NCBI RefSeq assembly: GCF_964204645.1
Contig: NC_134028.1
Coordinates: forward strand, 11,947,001 to 12,011,000
Direction of reading: 5' to 3'
DNA length: 64,000 nucleotides
Source: Tubulanus polymorphus
Lineage: Eukaryota; Nemertea; Palaeonemertea; Tubulaniformes; Tubulanidae
A program made the position numbers and the translations under genes. Shown here one piece after another: positions 44,160 to 54,930 of this stretch. The notes beneath the pieces were generated by a model, which was given only the letters and a program-made list of their open reading frames with translations, was not told the DNA's origin and made no database searches. Position 1 is the first letter of the stretch. Every line of letters begins with the position of its first letter.

Positions 44160-44609
44160 ACCATTTATGAATGCGGTATCGCTAAGCCTGGGCAGTCGAG
44201 AGAAACTATTCGTGCACCGACCTAAAACGCTGGCCGACGCTGTCAGCCAAGCGCGATCACTCGACACCGCACGAAAACTAATAGAGCGTCATCAGGAGAA
44301 GAGAGTTTCAGAGGTCAGCGTCAATGCGTTAGCCCAACATTCAGATGGACAAACTTATGTCTATGGTCTAGGAAATTTCTGGGAGACTCAGACTTGGAAA
44401 CTCAGCATCAATCCTCCCCAGTCCCGGTTATCTACACATGTTGGTGCTGTAGAGTACCTGACCACCCTGTAAACAGGTGTCCGCAGGTCCGGCGTTTAAC
44501 TGTGGGCAAGCCTGTCGCTATTCTCGAGCATGTTGCCAACAACCGAGACAACATGGAAACGCCAACCAGGGTTCCCAGAGGGGGCGGGGGACCCCAAGAA
44601 TGTAATTAG
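44160..44609 (+). pseudogene. Gag remnant with CCHC zinc knuckle
   Basis: A capsid-end stretch (KTLADAVSQARSLDTARKLI, 44224-44283) is followed, after a frame change near 44390, by a zinc knuckle CWCCRVPDHPVNRC (CX2CX4HX4C, about 44433-44474). Gag packages the RNA. The N-terminal half of gag was lost: less than 100 bases separate the primer-binding site from this part. Confidence 0.75.
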
Positions 44610-44662
44610 AGCCCCTGATAAGTATACAGTTCCACAAAGACGCAAAGTCATCAGTCAACAAC

Positions 44663-45401
44663 TTGATGGAGGATACCAATCAAAAAGTCAGTGACGAGGT
44701 AAATCTGAGGACCCCGAAAAAGGTTCGACAACTTAACACACTGGATGGAGGGTTATTCTGCACAGCACAGGTAAACTGTACAGATCGAATCTTGGTCCTG
44801 CTTGACACGGGTGCAGCAGTAACCATGCTGAAAAGATCCATGCAGAAGGCCAGTAGACCTTCTTGTAGTGACCTCTCTAGCCTAAGACCTGTCGCATATT
44901 CTCTTGCCACCGCCAGTGGACAAGATACAATGTCCAGGGAGAAGCCACTGTCTCCAAGTAAAATTAGGAGACATGCTCTTTGAACTGCCAATGATAATTG
45001 CAGACGAATTAACCCAGGATTGTTTGCTCAGCAGTGACTTCTTCAGCAAATACGGGTGCAAGGTAGAATATGTGACGAGAGAGCTACATCTTGGGTCTAC
45101 GAGTGTTCCTCTTAAACAATCTTCGTGTAGTTGTTACCGGATTTTTGCTCGTAAAAATGTCTGTATTCCCGCTAGCACAGAGCTCTTTCTCCCTGGTTAT
45201 GTTAAGGCAAAAAACAAATATATCTTGGGCTCCTCAGGTATGGTTAGCCATGTGAAAGGTGCAGCAGTGTTAACGGCGAGACAGATTTTGGTACCACAAT
45301 CACACCACATCGAAGTTACAGTTGCCAATTTCAGTGACGAACCACTCCTCATCCATCGAGGCAAACAGATTCGACTGTTCCATCAATTCGACAGTCAATG
45401 A
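44663..45401 (+). pseudogene. Retropepsin-like protease and linker
   Basis: The catalytic phrase is ILVLLDTGAAVTMLKRS (about 44790-44840). After a one-base shift near 44930, the frame 44904-45401 carries the protease end (TQDCLLSSDFFSKYGCKVEY) and the linker before RT (ARKNVCIPASTELFLPGYV). It would process the polyprotein. Confidence 0.75.
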
Positions 45402-46060
45402 CGCTTCATGAGGGTAATCAGGTTAGCGAGCGCACCATTGACACCGGTTCAAGCCGACCGATTAAACAACCACCAAGTAGGGTACCGCCACACCGACAGT
45501 CGTTAGAACATGGCCTCATTCGAAAATCGAGTGGAGCATGGTCAAGCCCCATCGTGATGGCTTAGAAAGCGGATGGTAGCCTTCGGCTATGTGTTGGCTA
45601 TAGGTGGCTAAATGATGTCACGACCAAAGATGCCCGACCACTCCCAAGAGTTGATGCCACGCTTGAGTCCCTCTCTCGTGCTACGTGGTTCTCATCAATG
45701 GATATGGCGAGTGGCTACTGGTAGGTGCCTTTACGTGAAGAGGACAAGCCAAAAACTGCCTTCATGTTGGAGCGAAGAATATTCGAGTGGAATGTAATGC
45801 CATTTGGGCTTACGAATGATCCTGCCACATGTTCGAGGCTCATGTCGCTGGTTCTAGACAAGGTTGCTTGGAAAACATGTTTACTGTATCTCGATGATGT
45901 TATTGTTTTCAGTCCCCACCTGGAAAGTCAGCTGGGACGTCTAAAGGAAGTGTTCGCCTGTTTCGCTGCAAACTTGCAGTTGAAGCCATTGGACTCCAGA
46001 CAGATCCACAGAAATGTGTACATGTCAGGGATATGCCGAAACCTTGTAATGTAACTGAGC
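45402..46060 (+). pseudogene. Gypsy reverse transcriptase
   Basis: The blocks are in order: LIRKSSGAWSSPIVMA (about 45513), LCVGYRWLNDVTTKDARPLP (45590-45650), SSMDMASGYW (about 45690), FEWNVMPFGLTNDPAT (45780-45830) and the catalytic YLDDVIVFSPH (45888-45920). Normal Gypsy elements have FGL-N-APAT and YLDD at these places. A stop at 45564-45566 (TAG) and a frame change near 45720 break it. Confidence 0.88.
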
Positions 46061-46646
46061 TCAGCAGCTTCATCGGATTAGTTACTACTCACAGTTCATC
46101 AAGGGTATTCTAATATCGTGGTGCCACTGTACCAACTTAAGAAGAAAGGTGTCACTTATAACTGGACCACTGAGCATCAGATGGCCTTTGACAGTTTGAA
46201 ACAAAGTCTGATGAACCCGTCTACCCTCAGTTTTCCTGATTTCAGCGAGACGGCAAGTTCTTTCATCCTTGACATAAGTGATTTTGCGATAGGTGGCGTT
46301 CTCTCTCAAGCGCATAAGGATGGTATTGAGCGGGTAATCGCTTATGCTGGTCGCTCTTTGAAAAGGTGGGGAGAAGAATTACTGAGCTACTCGCAGGGAA
46401 ATGCTGGCACTAGTTGAAATGATTCAACACGTGCACTACCTGCTTGGCAAGGAATTTCTCTTGAGAACAAACCATGTGGCCTTAAAATGGTACATAATTT
46501 TAAGGAACAAGAAGGCCAAATCGCTCGATGGAACGAACGACTGGCGGGATATGACTTCGAAATCCAACACAGACCAGGAAAACTTCATGGAAACCTATGA
46601 TAATGCAAGCATGGTAACCGTCCTACATGTGGCGCCACTGATGTGA
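46061..46646 (+). pseudogene. Gypsy RNase H
   Basis: LYQLKKKGVTYNWT and FDSLKQSLMNPSTLSFPDF (46118-46250) are the RT-RNase H connection. The RNase H domain gives FILDISDFAIGGVLSQ (46263-46310) with a first catalytic Asp, then, after a frame change near 46400, LALVEMIQHVHYLLG and a TNHVALKW stretch. It removes RNA from the hybrid. Confidence 0.8.
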
Positions 46647-46899
46647 AGAAGAGTCAAGATCCAATCATCGGAAGTGTGACGCAACAACTCTCCATTTCAA
46701 GGGATACCTAGTCATGGCTCAACAGTCTGGTCGAAATAGCTATTTTACATCAAAGGCTAGAGAAAGGACAGGCAAAGCTGACAGCTCAGGAGTCAAAACA
46801 GTACGGTCGACTTGCTAGGAGCCTAGTGGCAGTGTTTGAGAGATTAGGACTTATAGATGGTATACTGTTTCTCAAACCAGTCCCAGGAACCAGCGAAAC

Positions 46900-47295
46900 C
46901 GTGTAGTACTCCCTCGCTCCCTGATGAACCAGGTTTTGTACCAACTACATAATGGGCTCCAGGGAAAACACCATGTTGGTACATGACAGGTGACGACAAG
47001 GTGTGGCTTTGTAATCACTACGTCAAACCAGATGAAGCACCTAAGTTTTGAAAGAAGTGGTTGGGACCATGCAATAACAAAGGTGAACTACCGTGTGTCC
47101 TCACTGTATGGCAAGAAGAGACTTAAAGTGGTTCACTTTAATGACATGAAGCCATACTATGAGCGTCCGGTGGAACCCTCTGAGCCATTACCGAATGAGC
47201 CAATCTTGGACCCAAAATCAAGCCCTCCAATACTAGTGAGTGAATATGATGTGGAGTCCGAGACCAGCATAAATGTGCAGCTGCACCACGAATAG
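46900..47295 (+). pseudogene. Integrase remnant, core deleted, GPY/F module kept
   Basis: A short zinc-finger piece (LMNQVLYQLHNGLQGKHHVG, about 46921-46981) runs straight into the C-terminal module WDHAITKVNYRVSSLYGKKR (about 47065-47124) and KVVHFNDMKPYYERP. The catalytic DDE core, some 450 bases, is absent. This copy cannot integrate by itself. Confidence 0.8.
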
Positions 47296-48254
47296 AGAAA
47301 GCCTCAGGAAGAGTTGAAAAACACTGCACTATACGAAAGTGAGGGTGCATAGGATGTTGCCTCTTCTGAGGATAGTGGTTCGGGGAGGATAAGCTGGTGG
47401 AGTACGAGCTGTCTTCTAGTGGACAGGCTGACCTTGAAATCATAGGCCTACAGTCCATGACTGACAGTGAAACAGACACACATAAATCGGATGACTCGTG
47501 CGTAGATGACATTTCCCGCACTGATGACGCCATCCAAGGTTTTGAGGTTGACAGCCCTGAGCCGACCAGACAACTTAAGTCGAGACTGAACATTCGAGGA
47601 CCAATCTGGCAGAAAGACTATGCCCAGGCTCTTGCTAATTGTAAGCTAATGTGGCCTGGCCTGGCCTGGCAGTAAGGGTCAAATCTTAGAAGAATCTTAG
47701 AAACGTCCGCTACCTGCTCTGCTCTTGATAATGTAGAACTTAAAGTAGTACACTACTTATCCATGAATTTTGGTGCAGGGTCCAATGGAAGTCTTACAGC
47801 TCGACAACATCGAAGAGATTTGGTCACCCAGATGGCAAAATATCTGGTTGACAGTCCTCTATGGAAAGAATGTGGCACGTCTGAAAACAGTGGAACTCAT
47901 GGATCATTGCAATGCCTTCTTCGTGCAACCTGGCCCAGAGGTTACAGGCACTACAATATTGCGATCAAGCTGTTTTCCCTGAGAGCCAAGTAGAAGTCTG
48001 CTGCTGAAGACCCCATGACTGCAACGATTGGAGAAAACCGAGCCGTGGTCGAGGCTGCTGGAGGGAATGTTCGAGACATTGAGGAACATTGGTGTGGAGT
48101 TCAAGGCAAGTTCAGATCCAAAAGTAGCCCCAGAATCCTACTTGTTTCAGACTCTATGTTTTCACGAGCCAAAGTCTCACCCCAACTTTTCCCGATCGCT
48201 CACTCCGGTGAGCATGTTATAAGTAGCCTGAACTCAATTTGGTACTTCAAGTAG
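47296..48254 (+). other. Unrecognised region after pol
   Basis: Two open stretches follow pol: an acidic 92-residue frame at 47397-47675 (ELSSSGQADLEIIGLQSM) and overlapping frames at 47763-48254, one of which reads WSPRWQNIWLTVLYGKNVAR then FVQPGPEVTG, and later FETLRNIGVEFKASSDP. I do not recognise an envelope, chromodomain or host domain. They may be an accessory ORF or captured sequence. About 400 more bases before the 3' LTR are non-coding. Confidence 0.45.
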
Positions 48255-48652
48255 TTTTCCTTATTGGGCGGTATAATCATAATCTAACCACATCCCCTAC
48301 AACCCTGTAGGGAATTAACTAAAGCTCAGCTGTTTTTGTTTCATTTTCTGCTGGCTGTCCTTTTATTTTTCAGGTCAATCGCTCAACACGTGTGCGTCAA
48401 ATACCAACCAGGACAACCGACTTGACCATCAAATCCATCTGCTGGACTACGCTGGGGCATCAGACTTATTTTCTACCTAAAGTGGTTTGGATTTTAGTGC
48501 GGGCACAAATCGTCCCCAAATCTGCTACTTGTACATAAGTGTATATAGGACTGTGAAATGGAATTGCGCATATGAACAATAAGCTTTAAGGGGATTTTGT
48601 ATTTTGTTTATAATGGTTTGACCCGATCAAACCAATGTTTTTAAGGGGGGAG

Positions 48653-48873
48653 TGATGTGACGGCCGGAGCCATCCTATTATTATCATTGTAGGCGCACCG
48701 TACTGGTGCGCCACCTTGGATCTTTTGATCTATTGTTCCTTCTTCTTGTAGTGTCCGGAATAAAGAGGTATTGTTTAGTAGCTCTGATCTTTTGTGTAGT
48801 TATTTCGTGGGTTCACAGGAATCTTCGGGCCCTCTTTCGTCCTACCAAACTGAGGACACCCCAAATCATTACA
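48653..48873 (+). repeat. 3' LTR with strong stem-loop
   Basis: It starts at TGATGTGACGGCC (48653, or 48656 with the second TG) and ends AATCATTACA. GGCGCACC-GTACT-GGTGCGCC near its start forms an 8-bp stem. An AATAAAG signal lies near 48760. It matches 43895-44071 with about one change per ten bases and small indels, so the insertion is old. Confidence 0.85.
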
Positions 48874-50423
48874 CGTTCTGGTCTGATCGGCTAAACCAGC
48901 AGGTGCATGCTGCAACGTCATTAAGGGGACAGCTGAGAAATAGCGACTATAGAAATGCATTGAATTTTGAGGAAACTGCATGTATATTCTTTTATATCTT
49001 AATACCAGATCGTTTTACAGCTTTGAAACTGGCCAGGGAGGTAGAAGGATCTATTGTCTGTTGCATAAACATATTTCAAAGAATCAAAGAGTTATTGGAA
49101 TAGGTTAAAGCGATCAAACTGAAGATGCAGATTTCAATCCGCTGCTATAAAGCTATTAAAAGTACACTATGCTATGCTCTCAGCACTGGTTCTGCTGCTC
49201 CATAGTTCACCTATAATTCAGCACCACAAGCATACTATAAAGTGAGTGTCTTATAAACACTCACAGATTTTGATCTCACTAAAGAATAGATAAATTCATA
49301 CTCATTTAATATGTAGTCATTTAAGTAGTTTGAAAACTACAAAAACTTTCAATAGATTTCTACAGCCTTTACAACAAATTTGCAAAGGAATAATGTTTTA
49401 GTCTCACGCTGCGGAAGAGTTTTGATAGATTACATCACAAATCTTTCACAAACATTATCTTTAAGTTATAGAATAGGATGGATGAGGAAATATTCTTACT
49501 TCGTGACCAAAAGCCGCTACAAATACGAGGTGTATTTCAAGCAAAGAATTGAAATTATTCCTGTGGCTAATTCTCTCTAAGATTCATCAGTCAATATATC
49601 CTTAATATTAGATCTAACCATGATCTTATTTACTATCACTAAATGATAATCCAAAACGATGATTTATACATCCGTGTTCCTTGCTGTCTACTAGAAAATG
49701 CCATGGATTGCTATTCAAATCCTATCTTTTGCGCTTAATTTGAACAGATGTGGTCTGTCCAACAGCTGATTATAATCATTGATATGTAGACTTTCAAAAT
49801 CAAGAGGCATTTTGTCTGAATTCAAATGCCAAATAGGTATAAAATTAAGTTGAATTGCTCTTGTAGCTTATTTCCTATTCATTTCTATAGACATCATTTC
49901 CGAGCCGTCTCTTTAGTGACGTAGTTCTATTAATAGACACAGTACAACGCATTCAGCAGAAGCGATGTATACACTGAACAGTTGTGCTAACATCAAAATA
50001 ATCAATTCTAACTAGATTGAAAAGATTTTTCCACTTTTGAAATCACCTAGCCTTATTGTATACTATTTTCTATCGTTTAGTGTATAAAGTAGAAAATCTT
50101 TAAAAAAGTGTCAGTTACCCTCTAATTATGTTATGATAGATTTGATAATAGATAATGTCATTTAACATCTTTATATGAAACATCAATGCTGTCCATGAAA
50201 TACATTTAAGTTATAGGGCATCTTATATATTTTAGGAATCAAGATGGCCACTGGTCAGTCATCTTGAATACTATTTCCTTCCAATTAAAAAGATTCATCT
50301 TCATGCCACCACACTTTATCCATTAAATGTGCAGATTTTAACCCAACGTCCTTATTACTTAAGGTGGACCAGAGCATCCGGAACCATAATAGTTTTTCTT
50401 ATATAGCATATTGGATTCCTTAC
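48874..50423. other. KATNIP intron, little recognised
   Basis: A plus-strand frame crossing the LTR end continues to 49103 (QVHAATSLRGQLRNSDYRNA) without a known domain. 50225-50260 has the AAGATGGCCACTGG phrase of the long repeat family. The missing KATNIP exon was looked for here and not found. Confidence 0.4.
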
Positions 50424-50608
50424 CTTGTGGAAGGTTGATTTTCATTTGCCTGCTTCCTATAACTAGTGATAGTAGAAGCTTGACAATTTTGACTGAAATT
50501 AACTTCTTGAGCAAAGTCAAAGTAGGAACTTCCAGGAGCTTTCCGTATCAGAAAACCATCTTTTGGAGACACTTCCTTTCCATCCAGGAAGATACGCATC
50601 AATTTTGC
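50424..50608 (-). CDS. KATNIP: KATNIP exon with FLIRKAPGSSYFDFAQEV motif
   Basis: An acceptor TTTTAG precedes 50608 and a donor GTAAGG (50418-50423) follows 50424. The 185-bp exon starts in phase 0 with AKLMRIFLDG, fitting the phase-0 end of the exon at 63603. It then reads SPKDGFLIRKAPGSSYFDFA, QEVNF and a polar stretch, and leaves two bases. The FLIRK-PG--FDFAQE pattern is typical of KATNIP. Confidence 0.95.
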
Positions 50609-51386
50609 CTAAAATACATGAAAAGTTATTAACAAGTTGACTTAGCTAAGTTTACTGTTGATTGCCGATATAATGGATATGATATGGTAGTTTTACATAT
50701 AAAATAAACCTGTAATATTGACTAAAAACAACCAAGAAATTGCCCATGGGCAAAATGGTTTAATTTGATGTTGCATTTTATGTTATCCACAAATTATTTC
50801 GTAGTCAAATAAGGCAAAAAAATATACGTTTGCTAATGGTTTATGTCCAAAATCTGGAGGGTACGCAGATAGGGATGAAATGATTATTGTGAAAAAAAAA
50901 ATGATTTTTTTCAAAATTGTAGTGGGTCGCTGAATATTGTCTTGGCAACCTCTTCTAATGTAGCCGACCCCACACGCCCATCAATTATGCCCTCTACATT
51001 GGCCCTCAAATCTGAGGGGGGGTGTCCGGACCTCTCCCCTTGAAAATCTTCAAAAATTCAACCCGTTATCACAATGAATTAAATTTGCAATATATTGGCT
51101 GGGTGATGATTTATTTTCAAGTAAAATTTTTACATGATCATTGAATAAGAAAGTACACTAAAAATGTGATAGTATTAAATGAAGGACTGCTTTGAAGGAA
51201 CAGTCAGCTTATATAAGAAAGCAGCCCTAGAAAAGAGAGGAAAAAATATACATCAGATGAAAATAAAGAGAAGAAAAACGACATAATACGGATGTATACT
51301 GCGTATCGTAATATCACATTATGTAAGATAAAATCCCACTATTTACAGATTAAAAGAATTTAAAAACCAGAATTTAAAAACCGGCA
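50609..51386. repeat. Intron with dispersed repeat family, copy C
   Basis: 50738-50960 begins with the perfect palindrome TTGCCCATGGGCAA (50740-50753) and continues as a diverged and internally deleted copy of 6738-7605. The remainder has no recognised feature. Confidence 0.65.
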
Positions 51387-51720
51387 AGTGGCGTAGCCAA
51401 TCACGTTTGGAACACTGGTCATCGTTTTAATTTTGATAAAGCCGAAATTATTTATACTTCCAGCAATTACACTAAACGCCACATAGTTGAGTCTGCCTAA
51501 TTACTCGTCACTCAGATATCAGTACCATTTTAAATAATGGCTCTTCTCCGCATAATTCCCTTCTTTCTAAGTATATTACTTCATGCCTTGCCAAACACTA
51601 ATTATTTACTCACTCACCAATTTACTCAATTAACCTGTTCTCCTCTGTATATATACCCCTGTTTTTCACCTATATCTCACACCTGACGATGATCTCTAGG
51701 GTAGATCGAAACGTCGTTCA
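51387..51720 (+). pseudogene. Penelope-like element 3' end with hammerhead-like core
   Basis: The frame from 51387 reads SGVANHVWNTGHRFNFDKAE and TSSNYTKRHIVESA, the last part of a Penelope GIY-YIG endonuclease, and stops at TAA 51498-51500. The 3' untranslated part ends with CTGACGA (51683-51689), a 5-bp stem (GATCT/AGATC) and GAAAC (51708-51712), like the conserved core of the hammerhead ribozymes known from Penelope elements. Confidence 0.75.
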
Positions 51721-51722
51721 CA

Positions 51723-51802
<80 letters not shown>
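51721..51802 (+). repeat. GCAC microsatellite, then CA run
   Basis: About 17 uninterrupted copies of CGCA/ACGC followed by six CA units. It begins immediately after the Penelope 3' end. Confidence 0.95.
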
Positions 51803-53433
51803 TAATGTGATTGTGATATTAAGTGGCAATTGACCACAGTGTTAAGTTTGGTAAGATAGGATAAAGAATCTCATTTCTTTTCCTTCGCACTGCATTTTTA
51901 TATTTCAGGTCTTTAGTGAAAGGGTGTTTTCTAACTGCCAAAATTTACAAGTAGGTTTATTCTATGTAATCAAAATCCTCAAACTGATTCAAATATGTGC
52001 CTATCCATGATTGAAAATATATGTAAATCAGTTTGATGAATTTGAGCATAAATAGTTTGAAAAACTTTCAGATGTGCCGCATCGGATCAGAGGAGGCTAT
52101 AAATGATCTGCATAAACCAACTTTGGCATATGAGGTGTACAGAACATTGGTGCCCGCATGCCCTCAGATTCGGGCCATGTTTGCATCGTTACTCACTCGC
52201 TTGACAGAAACGACTTAGTCATATTCCTCAACACTCGGCATGAGCCAGTCACACTGCGGTCAGATTTGGTTCCGGTCATAACAAAGAAACCACATTGCCA
52301 TTTTACCGACCTTATCTTTATTCAAATTAGGTGCATAAAGTGTCTTAAGTCGTTTCATGGATATAACTGCAAATATATCTCATTAGAGCCTGTTCATCAA
52401 CTGTCGGATAATGATTGGACATATTTATTAAACATGTTTGACAATCCTATTAATCTGTTCTATGATTACTATTTAAAATCAAATAAAAGTTTCATTGTCT
52501 TCTTTAAGTTTTCGGTATGCTTTTATGTATGGTCTTCATAGTTAGTTATGTATGTTTGCCCCCTTAACCTTTTCAACAGCCAAATTGAAATAAAGATGGC
52601 CGACTTGAGAACAGTTCGGCAAAATCAGCACTTTTGCATAGGTCTTGAATGGGAAATGATAAAGACACTTTGATCGATTGTTGCCATCAATCATTTCGAC
52701 AATTACCAAATTGTAGCTCGTGATCTTACGAGCCTACAGGTACCCTCAGGCTATCAGACAAATTCAGGATGATATGATCCAGGAAGAAAGCCACTAAATA
52801 TTTGGATGGATATATGAAAGCTGTGGGTACTGGAGTGTGTAATGGGTAGTGTAGTGTGATCTGTGTGCATTTGTGGCCAGCACACAGATCACATTGTTCA
52901 TTGGGGTTTAGTCCAGGACTCGCGAGATTTACAACAACACGGAAGTAACGTGTAATAAATGATGACTTGAATTGCATGACTACCTACCACCCCTCATTTT
53001 TGTTGGAAAACTAAACATTCCGCACTGACTAAAAATTAGTAATAATAATTAATAACACTTTAGAAATGGCCAGAATTTTAACTTAGGTTCTATCTCATTT
53101 TTATTTTACAATTGCGATTGGTATAATTTTTTTTTAAACGGCCGTTAAGGCTTCATGTTTCGTCTGCAATTCACTGCAAATAGTTACGCAACTACGCACA
53201 TTTCAGTGTTTTTGGCAGCTGTACACTCAATCGGCACCGTTCGTGACTAGCTTCACTGCGGAATTATCATTAATTAACATCGCCATATCACATCGTCAAC
53301 TTATATTGTGCCTTAAAACCCTAACAGCCGAAATAATTGAAATGCACACATGATTTCTATCATTGAAAATTGAGAGAGTGGCCGTGTTTGTGATCTGCTG
53401 CCTTGCGTAAATCCCGCAGGGTGGCGCCACCGC
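51803..53433. other. Intron, no feature recognised
   Basis: A plus-strand frame at 52158-52541 and several shorter ones have no known motif. 52590-52640 has the AAGATGGCCGACTTGA phrase of the long repeat family. Confidence 0.4.
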
Positions 53434-53625
53434 GTGGAGTGGGGCCGATACGTCCAGGAGATCCAACAAAATGACCTAATCATACCTTCTCCATCACCCT
53501 GTAAAACGCCTGTAGTCATGGTCGAGAAAAAGAGCGGCGACTATAGATTTGCCATTGATTACAGAAAGTTGAATCAGGTCGCCCGTCCAATATCTCATCC
53601 ACCACTGCGAGGTAGGTGCTTGAGA
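53434..53625 (+). pseudogene. Gypsy RT scrap
   Basis: Reads EIQQNDLIIPSPSPCKTPVV then MVEKKSGDYRFAIDYRKLNQ, the N-terminal blocks of a Gypsy RT palm. It ends after about 60 residues where the DIRS element begins on the other strand. Confidence 0.8.
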
Positions 53626-53640
53626 CATAAAAGCAAACAA

Positions 53641-54930
53641 TTAAGTTGTCGCCCACCAATGAAGATCTTGACTTAGATCAGTTGGAGGTACGGGAATAAA
53701 GGTCTCCCAGTTGCCCTTCGACTGAGACCAGAAGACCTTCCAATATTGTTGCAAGCGCCTGCTTCTGAGGCGGCCTAAGGGCAGCACCAGACCCATGGAG
53801 CTGATGGAGCCTAGAAGCCATGACCAGTAACGAGCTGTCTTTGGGGTTGTGGACACTCCCGCTACAGCTTCTTGAAGTTTGGCTAATCGAGCCATAGACG
53901 GAAAGACTTTGCCGATTCGGAGATCGAAGTCCATGCCGAGATAAGTGAAGTGTTGGGCCGCTGTCAACTGAGATTTTTCCCAGTTTACGCGGAACCCTAG
54001 CTGATGGACTAACTCCAAGACTGAGGTCATTGCCTCCCGACATTGTTGAGCCGAGTTCGCGACTATTAACCAGTCGTCGAGGTAAACGAACAGTCGAACA
54101 CCCCTTGACTGAAGTACCTTCTGAACGGACTTGACCAATGTGGTGAAAACCCACGAGGCCGTACTGAGGCCAAATGGGAGAGACCTGTATTGGAACTGGC
54201 GGCCTTTCCACTTAATCCTGAGAAATCGCCGAGATTTTTGGTGAATTGGAACCTGAAAGTAAGCATCTTTCAGGTCCAATGAAGCCACCCATTGACCCGG
54301 ACGGAGCCCTTGAATCACGTCCTTGGGTTTGGTCATCCGGAACCTTGGAATGTCTAGGTGCCGATTGAGGGATGACAGATCTATCACCGTCCGTTGACCC
54401 CCTGTGGCCTTTGGTACCATGAATATTCGAGAAAACCAGCCGGGAGAAGTTTCGTTGCAAACTGGTTCTATCGCTTCCTTCTCGGCCAATTCCTTGAGTG
54501 CTGGAGAGATTAAGGCCTCCTGACCTGGTTTTGGCCACATGTCGGGAGGTGACCTCGTCAGGCGCAGTCGCCTTAGGAAACGGAGACGGTAGCCATGAGA
54601 GAAGACCCGGGAGGGCCAACTGTCTCCAAAAAGGTAGGACCAGTGGGTAGCTGCCCGCTGCAGACAATGTACCACTGGTCCCGAGAAATCATTTCGAGTT
54701 TGAAGTTCGAGTTGGTCCTGTTTGTGTCTGTGCTGAACCTTGCGCCGCCGTCGGACCCGAACGCTTTTTCCACGGAGTTCGGACGGTGGACTTGGTCTGG
54801 ACTCCCGAACCTTCCTCAGCTCGGCGGAAACAGGAGCGCACCAACCAGAGAAGAGACGTGAAGACGTCCCCAATGGAGCTCTCAACAAAGAATTGGACAC
54901 CATATCTGGTAGATTTGGAACTGGAGTCAA
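53641..54930 (-). pseudogene. DIRS-type reverse transcriptase
   Basis: An intact 429-codon frame. It has KELAEKEAIEPV, then FMVPKATGGQRTVIDLSSLN, SLDLKDAYFQVPIH (palm Asp), SLPFGLSTASWVFT and the catalytic VYLDDWLIVA (about residues 296-305). These are the RT motifs of DIRS/Ngaro-type retrotransposons, which insert with a tyrosine recombinase. The frame is cut at 53641, so RNase H, recombinase and the far end are gone. It is the longest intact coding frame in the window, which suggests a fairly recent arrival. Confidence 0.88.

Larger units (their letters stand above)
43895..48873 (+). mobile_element. Gypsy LTR retrotransposon, degenerate
   Basis: A truncated 5' LTR, a primer-binding site, gag, protease, RT, RNase H, an integrase tail, a region after pol, a purine tract (AAGGGGGG near 48643-48650) and a 3' LTR follow in the standard Gypsy order. 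The integrase core is mostly deleted. No target duplication can be tested because the 5' LTR start is missing. Confidence 0.88.

Noticed and set aside
49142-49300. The missing KATNIP exon
   Set aside because: A stretch NYGAAEPV on the minus strand looks vaguely right, but the acceptor gives an immediate stop and no donor in the needed phase is present.
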